In this document: positions 1 through 7,746 of the stretch, in pieces | How positions within the stretch are numbered: the stretch's first letter is position 1 | How the letters are laid out: each line of letters begins with the position of its first letter | Assembly (NCBI GenBank): GCA_023412175.1 | Contig: JAEYOB010000450.1 | Location: 1 to 8,654, forward strand | Source: Pseudomonadota bacterium | GTDB taxonomy: Bacteria; Pseudomonadota; Alphaproteobacteria; Azospirillales; Azospirillaceae | Length of the DNA stretch: 8,654 nucleotides | Reading direction: 5' to 3' | Notes under the pieces: model-generated | What the model was told of the DNA's origin: nothing | Databases searched by the model: none | The model's input: only the letters and a program-made list of their open reading frames with translations | Position numbers and translations under genes: made by a program

Positions 1-1270
1 AGCTGAGCAGGGAGTAGAGGATGGCCGACATCGCGACGCTGCCGATGAAGAGGACCACCACGTTGCCCGGCTGGCCGGCGTACTTGCGCATGGCGGGGAC
101 CTTGCGGATCGCGTACATCGGCATGATGAAGAGCAGGGCGGCGATGATCGGGCCGCAGAGGGTTTCGATCATGCCTAGGATGCTCGGGTTCAGGGTGGCG
201 GCGATCCACACCGCGGCGACCATGAACAGCGCGCTGAAGCGGTTGATCGCCTTCTCATCCACGGCCTTGCCCTGGCCGCGCAGCTGCTGGACGATGAGGC
301 CGTTCAGGCCTTCACGGGCGCCGAGGTAGTGGCCGAAGAACGACTTGGTGATGGCGACGAAGGCGACGGCCGGCGTCAGGTAGGCCATCAGTGGGTTGTC
401 GAACTTGTTGGCCAGGTAGGACAGGATCGAGATGTTCTGGGCCTTGGCGGTCGCGAGGTCGGCCGGCGTCAGGCTGAGCACGCTGCTGAAGACGAAGAAC
501 ATGACGACCAGGACCATCATGACGGCCGCGTACTTCTCGATGCGTTCGCTCTGGGCCTCGGCCTCGACGCCGTACTTCTGCTGCTGGGCCACGACGAAGC
601 GGGAGATGGCCGGGGAGTGGTTGAACGAGAACACCAGGGCCGGGATGCTGAGCCACAGGGTCAGGCTGAACTGGCCGGCGCTCGGCACCTCGTTCATGGC
701 GGCGCCGTTCACGTCCGGGAGCAGGTAGACGGCGATGCCCAGCAGGACGAAGACGAACGGGTAGACGAGCCAGCTCATGACCCGCACGACCATCTGCTCG
801 CCCAGCTTGATGACGGCCATCAGGCCGAGGATCAGGCCCAGCGACAGCAGGATGCGCGGCGGCGGCGTCATGCCGAGCTGGTTGATCATGAAGCTCTGCA
901 CGGTGTTGGTCAGGCCGACGCCGTAGATGAGCAGGATGGGCAGGATGGTGAAGAAGTAGAGGAGCGTGATCAGCTTGCCCGCGGTGGCGCCGAAGTGCTC
1001 GGCCACCACTTCCGTGATGTCGCTGCCGGGCTTGGAGGAGGACAGGATGAAGCGGCACAGGCCCCGGTGGGCCAGGTAGGTCATGGGGAAGGCCAGGAGG
1101 GCCATCACCGCCAGCGGCCAGAAGCCGCCGAGGCCGGCGTTGATGGGCAGGAACAGGACGCCCGCGCCGATCGCCGTGCCGAAGAGACCCAGCATCCAGG
1201 TCGTGTCGTGCCTGGTCCAGGCAATGGGTGGATTGCCAAGCCTCGTGGTCTCGGTTGAGATGCTTACCAT
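1..1270 (-). CDS. sdaC: Serine:H+ symporter SdaC (HAAAP family), stop codon just outside window
   Basis: Inner-membrane proton symporter that imports L-serine; in E. coli the serine can then be deaminated to pyruvate. The 423 visible codons follow E. coli SdaC (as I remember it) almost from end to end: [16 protein letters not shown] (31-46), [10 protein letters not shown] (61-70), ITEVV..HFG (85-94), [10 protein letters not shown] (98-107), FSFNHSP (214-220), LTPADLA (267-273), [10 protein letters not shown] (279-288), [10 protein letters not shown] (312-321), [13 protein letters not shown] (358-370) and MPMYAI (383-388). About 11 hydrophobic segments are visible. The last residues (ILYSLLS) match the E. 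coli C-terminus (FYSLFS), and base 1 is the T that would begin the stop, so only the stop is missing. The ATG at 1270 has a strong AGGAGG Shine-Dalgarno (1277-1282) six bases upstream. It lies downstream of btsSR on the same strand, which suggests BtsR control. A TdcC/YhaO-type paralogue carrying threonine or another hydroxy-amino acid is less likely but not excluded. Confidence 0.92.
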   Translation of the reverse strand, partial: MVSISTETTRLGNPPIAWTRHDTTWMLGLFGTAIGAGVLFLPINAGLGGFWPLAVMALLAFPMTYLAHRGLCRFILSSSKPGSDITEVVAEHFGATAGKLITLLYFFTILPILLIYGVGLTNTVQSFMINQLGMTPPPRILLSLGLILGLMAVIKLGEQMVVRVMSWLVYPFVFVLLGIAVYLLPDVNGAAMNEVPSAGQFSLTLWLSIPALVFSFNHSPAISRFVVAQQQKYGVEAEAQSERIEKYAAVMMVLVVMFFVFSSVLSLTPADLATAKAQNISILSYLANKFDNPLMAYLTPAVAFVAITKSFFGHYLGAREGLNGLIVQQLRGQGKAVDEKAINRFSALFMVAAVWIAATLNPSILGMIETLCGPIIAALLFIMPMYAIRKVPAMRKYAGQPGNVVVLFIGSVAMSAILYSLLS

Positions 1271-1376
1271 CGTACGCCTCCTGCAAGCCCGCCGGAGTTT
1301 GGGTGGCCGTGCCACGCGTCGGGGCTGCTGCGAATTGACCTGGAGGCAAGGTAGCGACGCCGGTCCGCCCCATGGT

Positions 1377-1439
1377 GCGGTATCCGGGGAGTGGCGGAAT
1401 ACGGGGGTGAGCGGCGGAATACGGGGACGAGCGGCGGGG
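1377..1439 (-). repeat. 20-bp tandem direct repeats upstream of sdaC; candidate BtsR (LytTR) operator
   Basis: On the plus strand, GAG(T/C)GGCGGAATACGGGG occurs at 1389-1406 and 1409-1426 (one mismatch in 18). A third truncated copy, GAGCGGCGGGG, follows at 1429-1439, all in exact 20-bp register. A degenerate version of the core, GCGGTATCCGGGG, precedes them at 1377-1389. On the sdaC strand the core reads CCCCGTATTCCGCC. The array lies about 107-170 bp upstream of the sdaC ATG and ends just before the btsR stop. LytTR regulators typically bind two direct repeats spaced about two helical turns apart, so position and period fit a BtsR target. The match to the E. coli BtsR site was not established, so the role is inferred. 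Confidence 0.5.
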
Positions 1440-1444
1440 CCGGA

Positions 1445-2172
1445 TCAGACGATTCCCAGCCGTTCCTTGAGCGGGCCGAGGAAGCGGCGGCTGACGGGAA
1501 CGGTATGGCCGCCCTGCATCAGGATCTCCGCGAGGCCGCCGTCCACGAAGCGGATCTCCCTGATGCGCTCCGGGTTGACGAGGTTCTGGCGGTGGCAGCG
1601 GAACAGCGGGCTCTTTTCCTGCAGGGTGTGCAGCGTCAGCTCGGTGAAGCTCTCCTGCCCGTCCTCGCCCACCACATAGACGCCGCCGGGGCGGGAGACG
1701 ACGTATTCCACGTCCTCTAGCTTCATCAGCGTGATGCGGTTGTGGCCCGAGCAGGGGATCTGCCGCAGTTCGGAGGCGCCCTTGAGCACGCCGACGTCCT
1801 GCGGCGTGCGCTCGCGGCGCAGCCGTTGCAGCGTCTTCGCCAGCCGCGCCGGGTCGGCCGGCTTCAGCAGGTAATCGAAGGCGTGCTCCTCGAAGGCCTG
1901 CACCGCGTATTCGTCGTGCGCGGTGAGGAAGACGATGCGCGGCATGCGCTCGGGGTCGAGCATGCTCAGCATCTCCAGGCCGCTCACCCGCGGCATCTGG
2001 ATGTCGAGGAACACCACGTCGGGCGCTTGGCGGTTGATGGCGCCGATGGCCTCGATGGCGTTGGCGCACTCGCCGATGATGCGGACGTCGGCGTCCTCCA
2101 GCAGCCGCCGCAGTTCCTCGCGCGCCAGTGGTTCGTCATCGACGATCAGCACGGTCATGGCGGCGTTGGGCA

Positions 2173-2176
<4 letters not shown>
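1445..2176 (-). CDS. btsR: LytTR-family response regulator BtsR (YehT)
   Basis: DNA-binding response regulator, partner of BtsS. The receiver domain (about 8-123) has the acidic pair D13/D14, phospho-acceptor D58 in [10 protein letters not shown]85 in [10 protein letters not shown] and K105 in FDYLLKP. The LytTR domain (about 140-243) includes [27 protein letters not shown] and TVPVSRR near the C-terminus. It is clearly closest to E. coli BtsR (239 aa) among LytTR regulators I can recall, including the GLEM..MLDPE stretch after the receiver site. The chosen ATG at 2176 overlaps the btsS TGA (ATGA), implying translational coupling, with GGAG inside the btsS end serving as ribosome site. ATGs at 2173 and 2158 are alternatives; the 2158 start gives [10 protein letters not shown], which best matches the usual N-terminus, but has no ribosome site of its own. 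The likely target is the repeat array before sdaC. Confidence 0.93.
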
Positions 2177-3867
<1,691 letters not shown>

Positions 3868-3893
3868 CTGCTCCCTCGGAACGCCGGATTTGA

Positions 3894-3921
3894 GATATAT
3901 GGCGCGGTTCCGCAGCAGCAA
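3894..3921 (-). promoter_or_regulatory. Candidate promoter of btsSR
   Basis: On the minus strand, TTGCTG (3921-3916) and TATATC (3899-3894) are separated by 16 bp. The expected transcription start is near 3887, about 20 bases before the btsS ATG. The -10 box matches the sigma70 consensus at four of six positions and the -35 box at three. The AT-rich GATATAT tract stands out in this GC-rich surrounding. Predicted by eye only. Confidence 0.35.
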
Positions 3922-3968
3922 GGCGACGGAGAGGCTTGCGTTCGGCAGCGGCAGGGCCGACAGATACG

Positions 3969-3986
3969 GCGTACTGGCTGGTACGG
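3969..3986. promoter_or_regulatory. Degenerate third TetR operator upstream of tetR
   Basis: The 18-mer GCGTACTGGCTGGTACGG agrees at 13 of 18 positions with the perfect palindrome at 4796-4813. Both outer arms are kept (CGTAC on the left, GGTACGG on the right) and only the centre has diverged. It ends 14 bases before the GTG start chosen for the TetR gene, where binding could block tetR transcription or translation initiation. It also lies in the 133-bp region shared with the divergent btsS, though about 50 bp upstream of the btsS -35 candidate. Autoregulation is inferred from position. Confidence 0.5.
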
Positions 3987-4000
3987 AAGGTGAGGGTCCC

Positions 4001-4639
4001 GTGGGCGGAAAAGACACCGAGGACGGCGTGAAGGGATCGCCGGAGCGGCGGGAGGAGATCCTGCGCGCTGCCTTTTACCTGTTGATCGAGAAGGGCTATC
4101 ACGGCACCAGCACGCTCGCCATTGCCAAGCGTGCCCGCACCTCCAAGGAAACCATCTACAACTGGTTCGGCAGCAAGGAGGGGCTGTTCCGCGAACTGGT
4201 CGGCTCGCGGTCGGCGCCGATGAACGCCGACCTGCTGGAGGGCATGCGCGGGGCCGGGCTGCCGGTCGATGCGGTGCTGACGCGGTTGGGCATCAACCTT
4301 TTGTCCCTGCTGCTCAGCGAACACGCTGTGGCCCTCAACCGCGCCGCCATCGCCGAGGCCCGCGCCCATCCGGACCTCGCCCGCATCCTCTACGAGCGCG
4401 GACGGGAGGAGACCTCCCGGCTGGTCGCGCAATATCTCGGGCGCAAAGCGGCGGAGGGCGCGCTTGCCATCGACGATCCGGCGCACGCGCTGGACATCTT
4501 CTATTCGCTGCTGGTCCGCGGCCTGCAATGGCGCCGCCTGCTGGATCTGGAGCCGCCGCCTCCCCCGGAGTTCATAGAACGGCGGGCGCGCGAGGCGACG
4601 GAACTGTTCCTGCGCCTCTACGCCGCGCCGTCGCGTTAG
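4001..4639 (+). CDS. TetR/AcrR-family transcriptional repressor (AefR-like C-terminus)
   Basis: One-component, probably ligand-released repressor of itself and the envelope operon that follows. From the GTG at 4001 it is 212 aa, normal for the family. The N-terminal DNA-binding domain (about 14-63) shows REEILRAAFYLLIEKGYHG, then the helix-turn-helix TSTLAIAKRARTSKETIYNWFGSKEGLF with the usual IYNWFGSKEGLF end. The C-terminal ligand/dimer domain contains LLSEHAVALNRAAIAEA and HPDLARILYERGRE, typical of the AefR-like TetR_C group, and ends with an alpha-helical, Pro-rich segment (PPPPPEF). The GTG start has GAGGG four bases upstream and leaves the degenerate operator outside the coding region. 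The in-frame ATGs at 3890 and 3899 would add a non-conserved tail over the operator and are less likely. Two matching palindromes lie between this gene and the ABC operon. The inducer cannot be read from the sequence. Confidence 0.88.
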   Translation: MGGKDTEDGVKGSPERREEILRAAFYLLIEKGYHGTSTLAIAKRARTSKETIYNWFGSKEGLFRELVGSRSAPMNADLLEGMRGAGLPVDAVLTRLGINLLSLLLSEHAVALNRAAIAEARAHPDLARILYERGREETSRLVAQYLGRKAAEGALAIDDPAHALDIFYSLLVRGLQWRRLLDLEPPPPPEFIERRAREATELFLRLYAAPSR

Positions 4640-4764
4640 GGCAATTCGCGAACGGACAGAAGGTCCGGCAGCGTAAATCGGCTCGTTAAATCAAAACCTG
4701 GAGCAATATCCGTACCCCCTTTCCCGCTGAGGTGGAAAAAGGGCGAGCCGCGACGTTTCGCCCC

Positions 4765-4793
4765 TTGTGCCGTACCGAGCGGTACGCTACTTT
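4765..4793 (+). promoter_or_regulatory. Candidate promoter of the ABC/LolA-like operon
   Basis: TTGTGC (4765-4770) and TACTTT (4788-4793) are separated by exactly 17 bp, the optimal sigma70 spacing. The spacer is almost wholly occupied by the first operator. Each box matches the consensus at only three of six positions, so the call rests mainly on spacing and on the operator positions. The expected start near 4800 falls inside the second operator and would leave a leader of about 60 bases before the ATG at 4860. Confidence 0.5.
4771..4786. promoter_or_regulatory. TetR operator O1
   Basis: CGTACCGAGCGGTACG is an inverted repeat with 7-bp arms (CGTACCG/CGGTACG) around a non-palindromic AG centre. 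It lies between the candidate -35 and -10 boxes, where a bound repressor would exclude RNA polymerase. Its centre is 26 bp from that of O2. Binding by the adjacent TetR protein is inferred from proximity and from the shared motif upstream of tetR. Confidence 0.75.
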
Positions 4794-4795
4794 CT

Positions 4796-4813
4796 CCGTA
4801 CCGATCGGTACGG
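4796..4813. promoter_or_regulatory. TetR operator O2 (perfect palindrome)
   Basis: CCGTACCGATCGGTACGG is a perfect 18-bp palindrome, the best of three related sites, overlapping the expected transcription start of the operon. An isolated half-site, CCGTACC, also occurs at 4710-4716 without a matching right arm. Size and symmetry are typical of TetR-family operators. Confidence 0.8.
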
Positions 4814-4859
4814 CTCTCCCCGGACCGCGGCCTGACCCAACAGCCGAAAGCCGGGTGCC

Positions 4860-5564
4860 ATGCAAGAGCACAGCGCAGCGGTCCGCCTGCACGGGGTGGA
4901 CAAGACCTACCGGATGGGGGAGGTGGCGGTCGCCGGTCTTTCCCGGGTCAACCTCACGATCCGTCGGCGCAGCTTCACCGTCATCATCGGTCCGTCGGGC
5001 AGCGGCAAGACGACGCTGCTCAATCTCGTGGGCTGCATCGATCGGCCGAATTGCGGCACGGTTGAGGTCTGCGGCACCCCGGTCGGGTCGCTGCCGGACG
5101 AGGCGCTCTCCGATTTCCGGGCACGGCGCATCGGCTTCATCTTCCAGACCTTCAACCTGGTGCCGGTGCTCTCGGCCTACGAGAACGTCGAGCACCCGCT
5201 GCTGCTGGTCGGCATTCCGGCGCGGGAGCGGCGCGAGCGCACCACGGCCATGCTGGAGGCGGTCGGTCTGGCCGGCCACGCGAAGCACCGGCCGGGTCAG
5301 TTGTCGGGCGGGCAGCGCCAACGCGTCGCCATCGCCCGCGCGCTGGTCAAGGAGCCGGAGCTGGTGCTGGCCGACGAACCCACCGCCAACCTGGACAGCA
5401 CCACCGGCCGGACCATCATCGACCTGATGCACGCCATGCAGGCGCGGCTGCACACCACCTTCGTCTTCTCCTCCCACGATCCGCAGGTGATGGAGCACGC
5501 CGACGACACGGTGACGCTGCGCGACGGCGCCGTCGTGGACGTCACGCAGGGGAGCCTGTCATGA
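4860..5564 (+). CDS. ABC transporter ATP-binding protein, MacB/LolD type
   Basis: Cytoplasmic ATPase that would power the FtsX-type permease encoded next. It is 234 aa, the usual LolD/MacB-NBD size, with every catalytic motif intact: Walker A GPSGSGKT (44-51), Q-loop Q96 in FIFQTFNLVPVLSAYENV, signature LSGGQRQRVAIARAL (148-162), Walker B LVLADEPTANLD with E173, and H-loop H206 in FSSHD. The FQ.FNL.P.LSA.ENV stretch and TANLDS are hallmarks of the LolD/MacB/FtsE group. The ATG at 4860 is the only plausible start, since an in-frame TGA lies shortly upstream. It has no recognisable Shine-Dalgarno (AAGCCGGGTGCC precedes it). Its stop overlaps the permease start. Whether it serves lipoprotein release, efflux or another envelope task cannot be told from the ATPase alone. 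Confidence 0.93.
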   Translation: MQEHSAAVRLHGVDKTYRMGEVAVAGLSRVNLTIRRRSFTVIIGPSGSGKTTLLNLVGCIDRPNCGTVEVCGTPVGSLPDEALSDFRARRIGFIFQTFNLVPVLSAYENVEHPLLLVGIPARERRERTTAMLEAVGLAGHAKHRPGQLSGGQRQRVAIARALVKEPELVLADEPTANLDSTTGRTIIDLMHAMQARLHTTFVFSSHDPQVMEHADDTVTLRDGAVVDVTQGSLS

Positions 5565-6946
5565 GGACGCTCATCGTCGCCTTCCGCAACGTGTTCCGCA
5601 ACGCGCGGCGCTCGGCCACCACCACCGTCGCCATCGCGGTGGGGGGCGTCGCCGTCGTGCTGTTCGGCGGTTACGTCAGCGCCATCGTCTATGGTTTGCA
5701 GACCGGCATGGTGCAGGGCAACGGGCACCTGCACGTTTATCGCAGCGGCTATTTCCTCTACGGCTCGGGCAACCCGGCGGCCTACGGCATCCCCGGCTAC
5801 CGCGACGTGATGCGAGCCATCCTCGATGACCCGGAACTGCGGCCGCTGGTCCACGTCGCCACGCCGCGCATGATGCTGTACGGCATCGCCGGCAACTTCG
5901 CCGACGGCGCGTCGAAGACCTTCATGGGCGTCGGCGTCATCCCCTCCGACCGCAACCGCATGGCCGGCTGGAACGATTACGGCATCGGCGTCGCCGGACG
6001 GCCGACCGCGCTGAGGGACGCGGAACCGGAGGCCGGCGTGGTCGGTGCCGGGTTGGCGCGCATCCTGCGCATGTGTGGTCCACTGAACGTCCCCAACTGC
6101 CCGGAGCCGCCGCGCGCCGAGACCGGAACCGCAGCAAAGGAGGAGGCGGACCTGCTCGACCTTGCCGCGGCGGAAGCGGCGGGCGGGGGCGCGCCGGCCG
6201 ACGGACGGCCGCGCCTGGATCTGCTCTCGGCCACGGCGTCCGGTGCGCCCAATGTGGTCAGCATGGCGGTGGTGAAGGCCGAAGGGCAAGGCGTGCGCGA
6301 ACTGGACGACCTCTATGTCGGCCTGCATTTCGACCTGGCGCAGCGCCTCGTCTACGGCCGCGATGGCGGGCAGGCCAGCGCCATCGTGCTGCAACTGCAC
6401 CACACAAGGGACATCCCGGCGGCCCGTGCGCGCCTCGCCGCGCTGTTCGCCGAACGCGGACAGGATCTGGAGGTGCGCGACTTCACCGAGTTGATGCCGG
6501 CCTACAGGCAGATCACCGGCATGTTCAACGCGATCTTCGGCTTCATCGCCGTCCTGATGGGCGTCATCGTGCTGTTCACCGTGGTCAACACCATGGGCAT
6601 GGCGGTGGTCGAGCGCACACAGGAGATCGGCACGCTGCGCGCGCTCGGCCTGCGCCGCGGCGCGGTGCGCCGGCTGTTCCTGGCGGAAGGGGCGATCCTC
6701 GGCATCTTCGGGGCGACGCTGGGCGTCGGGCTCGGCATCGGCATCGCCCTGCTGATCAACCGGGCGGGGTTGAACTGGACGCCGCCCAACAACGTCGAGC
6801 CGGTGCCGCTGCTGATCCTGGTGTCCAAGCCGGCACTGCTGGCAGGGACCTGGGCCGGGCTGGCTCTGCTCGCCACGCTGTCGGCTCTGTGGCCGGCCAA
6901 TCGTGCCGCACGCCTCGTCATCGTCGATGCCCTGCGTCATGTTTAG
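5561..6946 (+). CDS. ABC transporter permease, FtsX/MacB family
   Basis: Inner-membrane subunit pairing with the ATPase. It is 461 aa with the MacB/LolC/LolE layout: a cytoplasmic start (FRNVFRNARRSATTT), TM1 (about 20-45), a large periplasmic domain (about 47-315), then three C-terminal helices (about 322-346, 373-399, 427-447) forming the FtsX domain. The cytoplasmic ERTQEIGTLRALGLRRGAV segment (351-369) is the family's coupling region between TM2 and TM3. Such permeases move substrate from the outer leaflet or periplasm by mechanotransmission. Residues about 173-225 form an Ala/Gly/Pro/acid-rich insert in the periplasmic domain, with C172 and C180 close together. The ATG overlaps the ATPase TGA (ATGA) and has AGGGGAG upstream, indicating tight coupling. 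It lacks a fused ATPase, so it is LolC/E-like in form rather than MacB itself. A single permease gene suggests a homodimer. Confidence 0.92.
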   Translation: MRTLIVAFRNVFRNARRSATTTVAIAVGGVAVVLFGGYVSAIVYGLQTGMVQGNGHLHVYRSGYFLYGSGNPAAYGIPGYRDVMRAILDDPELRPLVHVATPRMMLYGIAGNFADGASKTFMGVGVIPSDRNRMAGWNDYGIGVAGRPTALRDAEPEAGVVGAGLARILRMCGPLNVPNCPEPPRAETGTAAKEEADLLDLAAAEAAGGGAPADGRPRLDLLSATASGAPNVVSMAVVKAEGQGVRELDDLYVGLHFDLAQRLVYGRDGGQASAIVLQLHHTRDIPAARARLAALFAERGQDLEVRDFTELMPAYRQITGMFNAIFGFIAVLMGVIVLFTVVNTMGMAVVERTQEIGTLRALGLRRGAVRRLFLAEGAILGIFGATLGVGLGIGIALLINRAGLNWTPPNNVEPVPLLILVSKPALLAGTWAGLALLATLSALWPANRAARLVIVDALRHV

Positions 6947-6959
6947 GGGAGGGCGCATC

Positions 6960-7730
6960 ATGAACCGCCACGCTGCTCTTCTGGCGCTCGCCGTCCTGTT
7001 GCTTGCTCCCGCCGCCCGGACGCAGACGGCGCAGGAGGTGCTGGCCGCCGCCGACGCCGTGCGCAACCCCGACCGGCCCTTCCGCTTCACCGACGTGCTG
7101 ACCGAGTTCCGCAACGGCAAGCCGGCGGACAGCGTGGTGTTGAGGATCGACGCCAGGGCCGCCAGCGTCGGCGGGCAGTACAACAGCCTCGTGCAGTTCG
7201 TCGAGCCGGCGCGCGACCGCGGCAAGGTGATGCTGCGCAACGGCAACGTGCTGTGGTTCCATGACCCGTCGTCGAAGGCGTCGGTGCGCATCTCCCCGCA
7301 GCAGCGGCTGTTGGGCCAGGCATCGAACGGCGACGTGATGGCGGTGAACCTCGCCCGCGACTACAAGGCGGTTCTTGCCAGGGCGGAGACCATCCAGGAC
7401 GGCGACCGCCAACCGCGCGAATGCCACCGCCTCGACCTCGCGGCGTCGGGCGAGGGCGTGACCTATCACCGCATCGAGTACTGGGTGGAGAAGGGCAGCC
7501 ACCGGCCGGTCAAGGGCAAGTTCTATTCGGAGAGCGGGCGGCTGCTGAAGACCGCCTACTACCGCAAGTACGAGACCCATCTGGGCCGTGAGCGGCCGAC
7601 CGAGACCATCATCATCGACGGCGTGGACACGACGCTGGTGACGCGCATGCAGCTCTCGGCGTTCGCATACAGCGACCTGCCGGACAGCGCCTTCCAGCGC
7701 GACGCCCTGCCGCGCTTCCAGCCGGAGTGA
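6960..7730 (+). CDS. LolA-like outer-membrane lipoprotein-sorting family protein (PF17131 type)
   Basis: Exported periplasmic protein, likely a carrier with a LolA/LolB-type hydrophobic pocket. From the ATG at 6960 it is 256 aa. A signal peptide (MNRHAALLALAVLLLAPAA, cleaved around 19-24) precedes a mature part with features I associate with the COG2834/LolA_like family: GKVMLRNGNVLWFHDP (88-103), RISPQQRLLGQASNGDV (110-126), DY at 134-135, C155, IEYWVEKG (172-179), SGRLLKTAYYRKYE (192-205) and LGRERPT (208-214). No lipobox cysteine follows the signal, so it is probably soluble. AGGGGAGGG seven bases upstream supports this start over the in-frame ATGs inside the permease end (6903, 6927, 6939). 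The 13-base gap after the permease stop indicates the same transcript. The name describes the fold family; it is not the housekeeping LolA, and its cargo is unknown. Confidence 0.88.
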   Translation: MNRHAALLALAVLLLAPAARTQTAQEVLAAADAVRNPDRPFRFTDVLTEFRNGKPADSVVLRIDARAASVGGQYNSLVQFVEPARDRGKVMLRNGNVLWFHDPSSKASVRISPQQRLLGQASNGDVMAVNLARDYKAVLARAETIQDGDRQPRECHRLDLAASGEGVTYHRIEYWVEKGSHRPVKGKFYSESGRLLKTAYYRKYETHLGRERPTETIIIDGVDTTLVTRMQLSAFAYSDLPDSAFQRDALPRFQPE

Positions 7731-7745
7731 GGCTGGAGTGAGGGA
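7724..7745 (+). repeat. 11-bp tandem duplication spanning LolA-like stop and next gene's ribosome site
   Basis: GGAGTGAGGCT (7724-7734) is followed directly by GGAGTGAGGGA (7735-7745). The first unit contains the stop codon of the LolA-like gene; the second supplies the GGAG that precedes the barrel-protein ATG at 7747. It looks like a small slippage duplication and is not otherwise structured. Confidence 0.6.
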
Positions 7746-7746
7746 G

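Noticed and set aside
1298..1314. Possible sigma54 promoter before sdaC (TGGCAC on the minus strand at 1314-1309)
   Set aside because: The required GC of the -12 element is missing at the correct spacing (CCCA instead of a TTGC-like box).
312..2069. Long minus-strand open frame of 585 codons crossing sdaC and btsR
   Set aside because: Arg/Pro/Ala-rich translation typical of an out-of-frame read of GC-rich coding DNA. It overlaps two well-supported genes and shows no domain.
3890..4000. Upstream ATG starts (3890, 3899) for the TetR gene
   Set aside because: They would add 34-37 residues unlike TetR family N-termini and put the degenerate operator inside the coding region. The GTG at 4001 has a good ribosome site.
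4653..4667. Short hairpin CGGAC-AGAAG-GTCCG after tetR as a terminator
   Set aside because: Only five base pairs and no following T-run; not convincing as an intrinsic terminator.
4717..4743. Imperfect inverted repeat CCCTTTCC / GGAAAAAGGG as a terminator or repeat element
   Set aside because: The arms differ by two extra A residues, there is no T-run on either strand after the stem, and resemblance to intergenic palindromes is too weak to call.
4860..6946. MacAB-TolC macrolide exporter
   Set aside because: ATPase and permease are separate genes, no MacA-type adaptor is present, and the neighbours are a LolA-like carrier and a barrel protein.
5297..7291. 664-codon minus-strand open frame antisense to the ABC permease and LolA-like genes
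   Set aside because: The plus-strand genes carry intact ABC, FtsX and LolA-like motifs with overlapping starts and stops. The antisense product has no recognisable domain.
6960..7730. Housekeeping lipoprotein chaperone LolA
   Set aside because: The motifs fit the broader LolA-like PF17131 family, and the gene sits in a TetR-regulated accessory operon.
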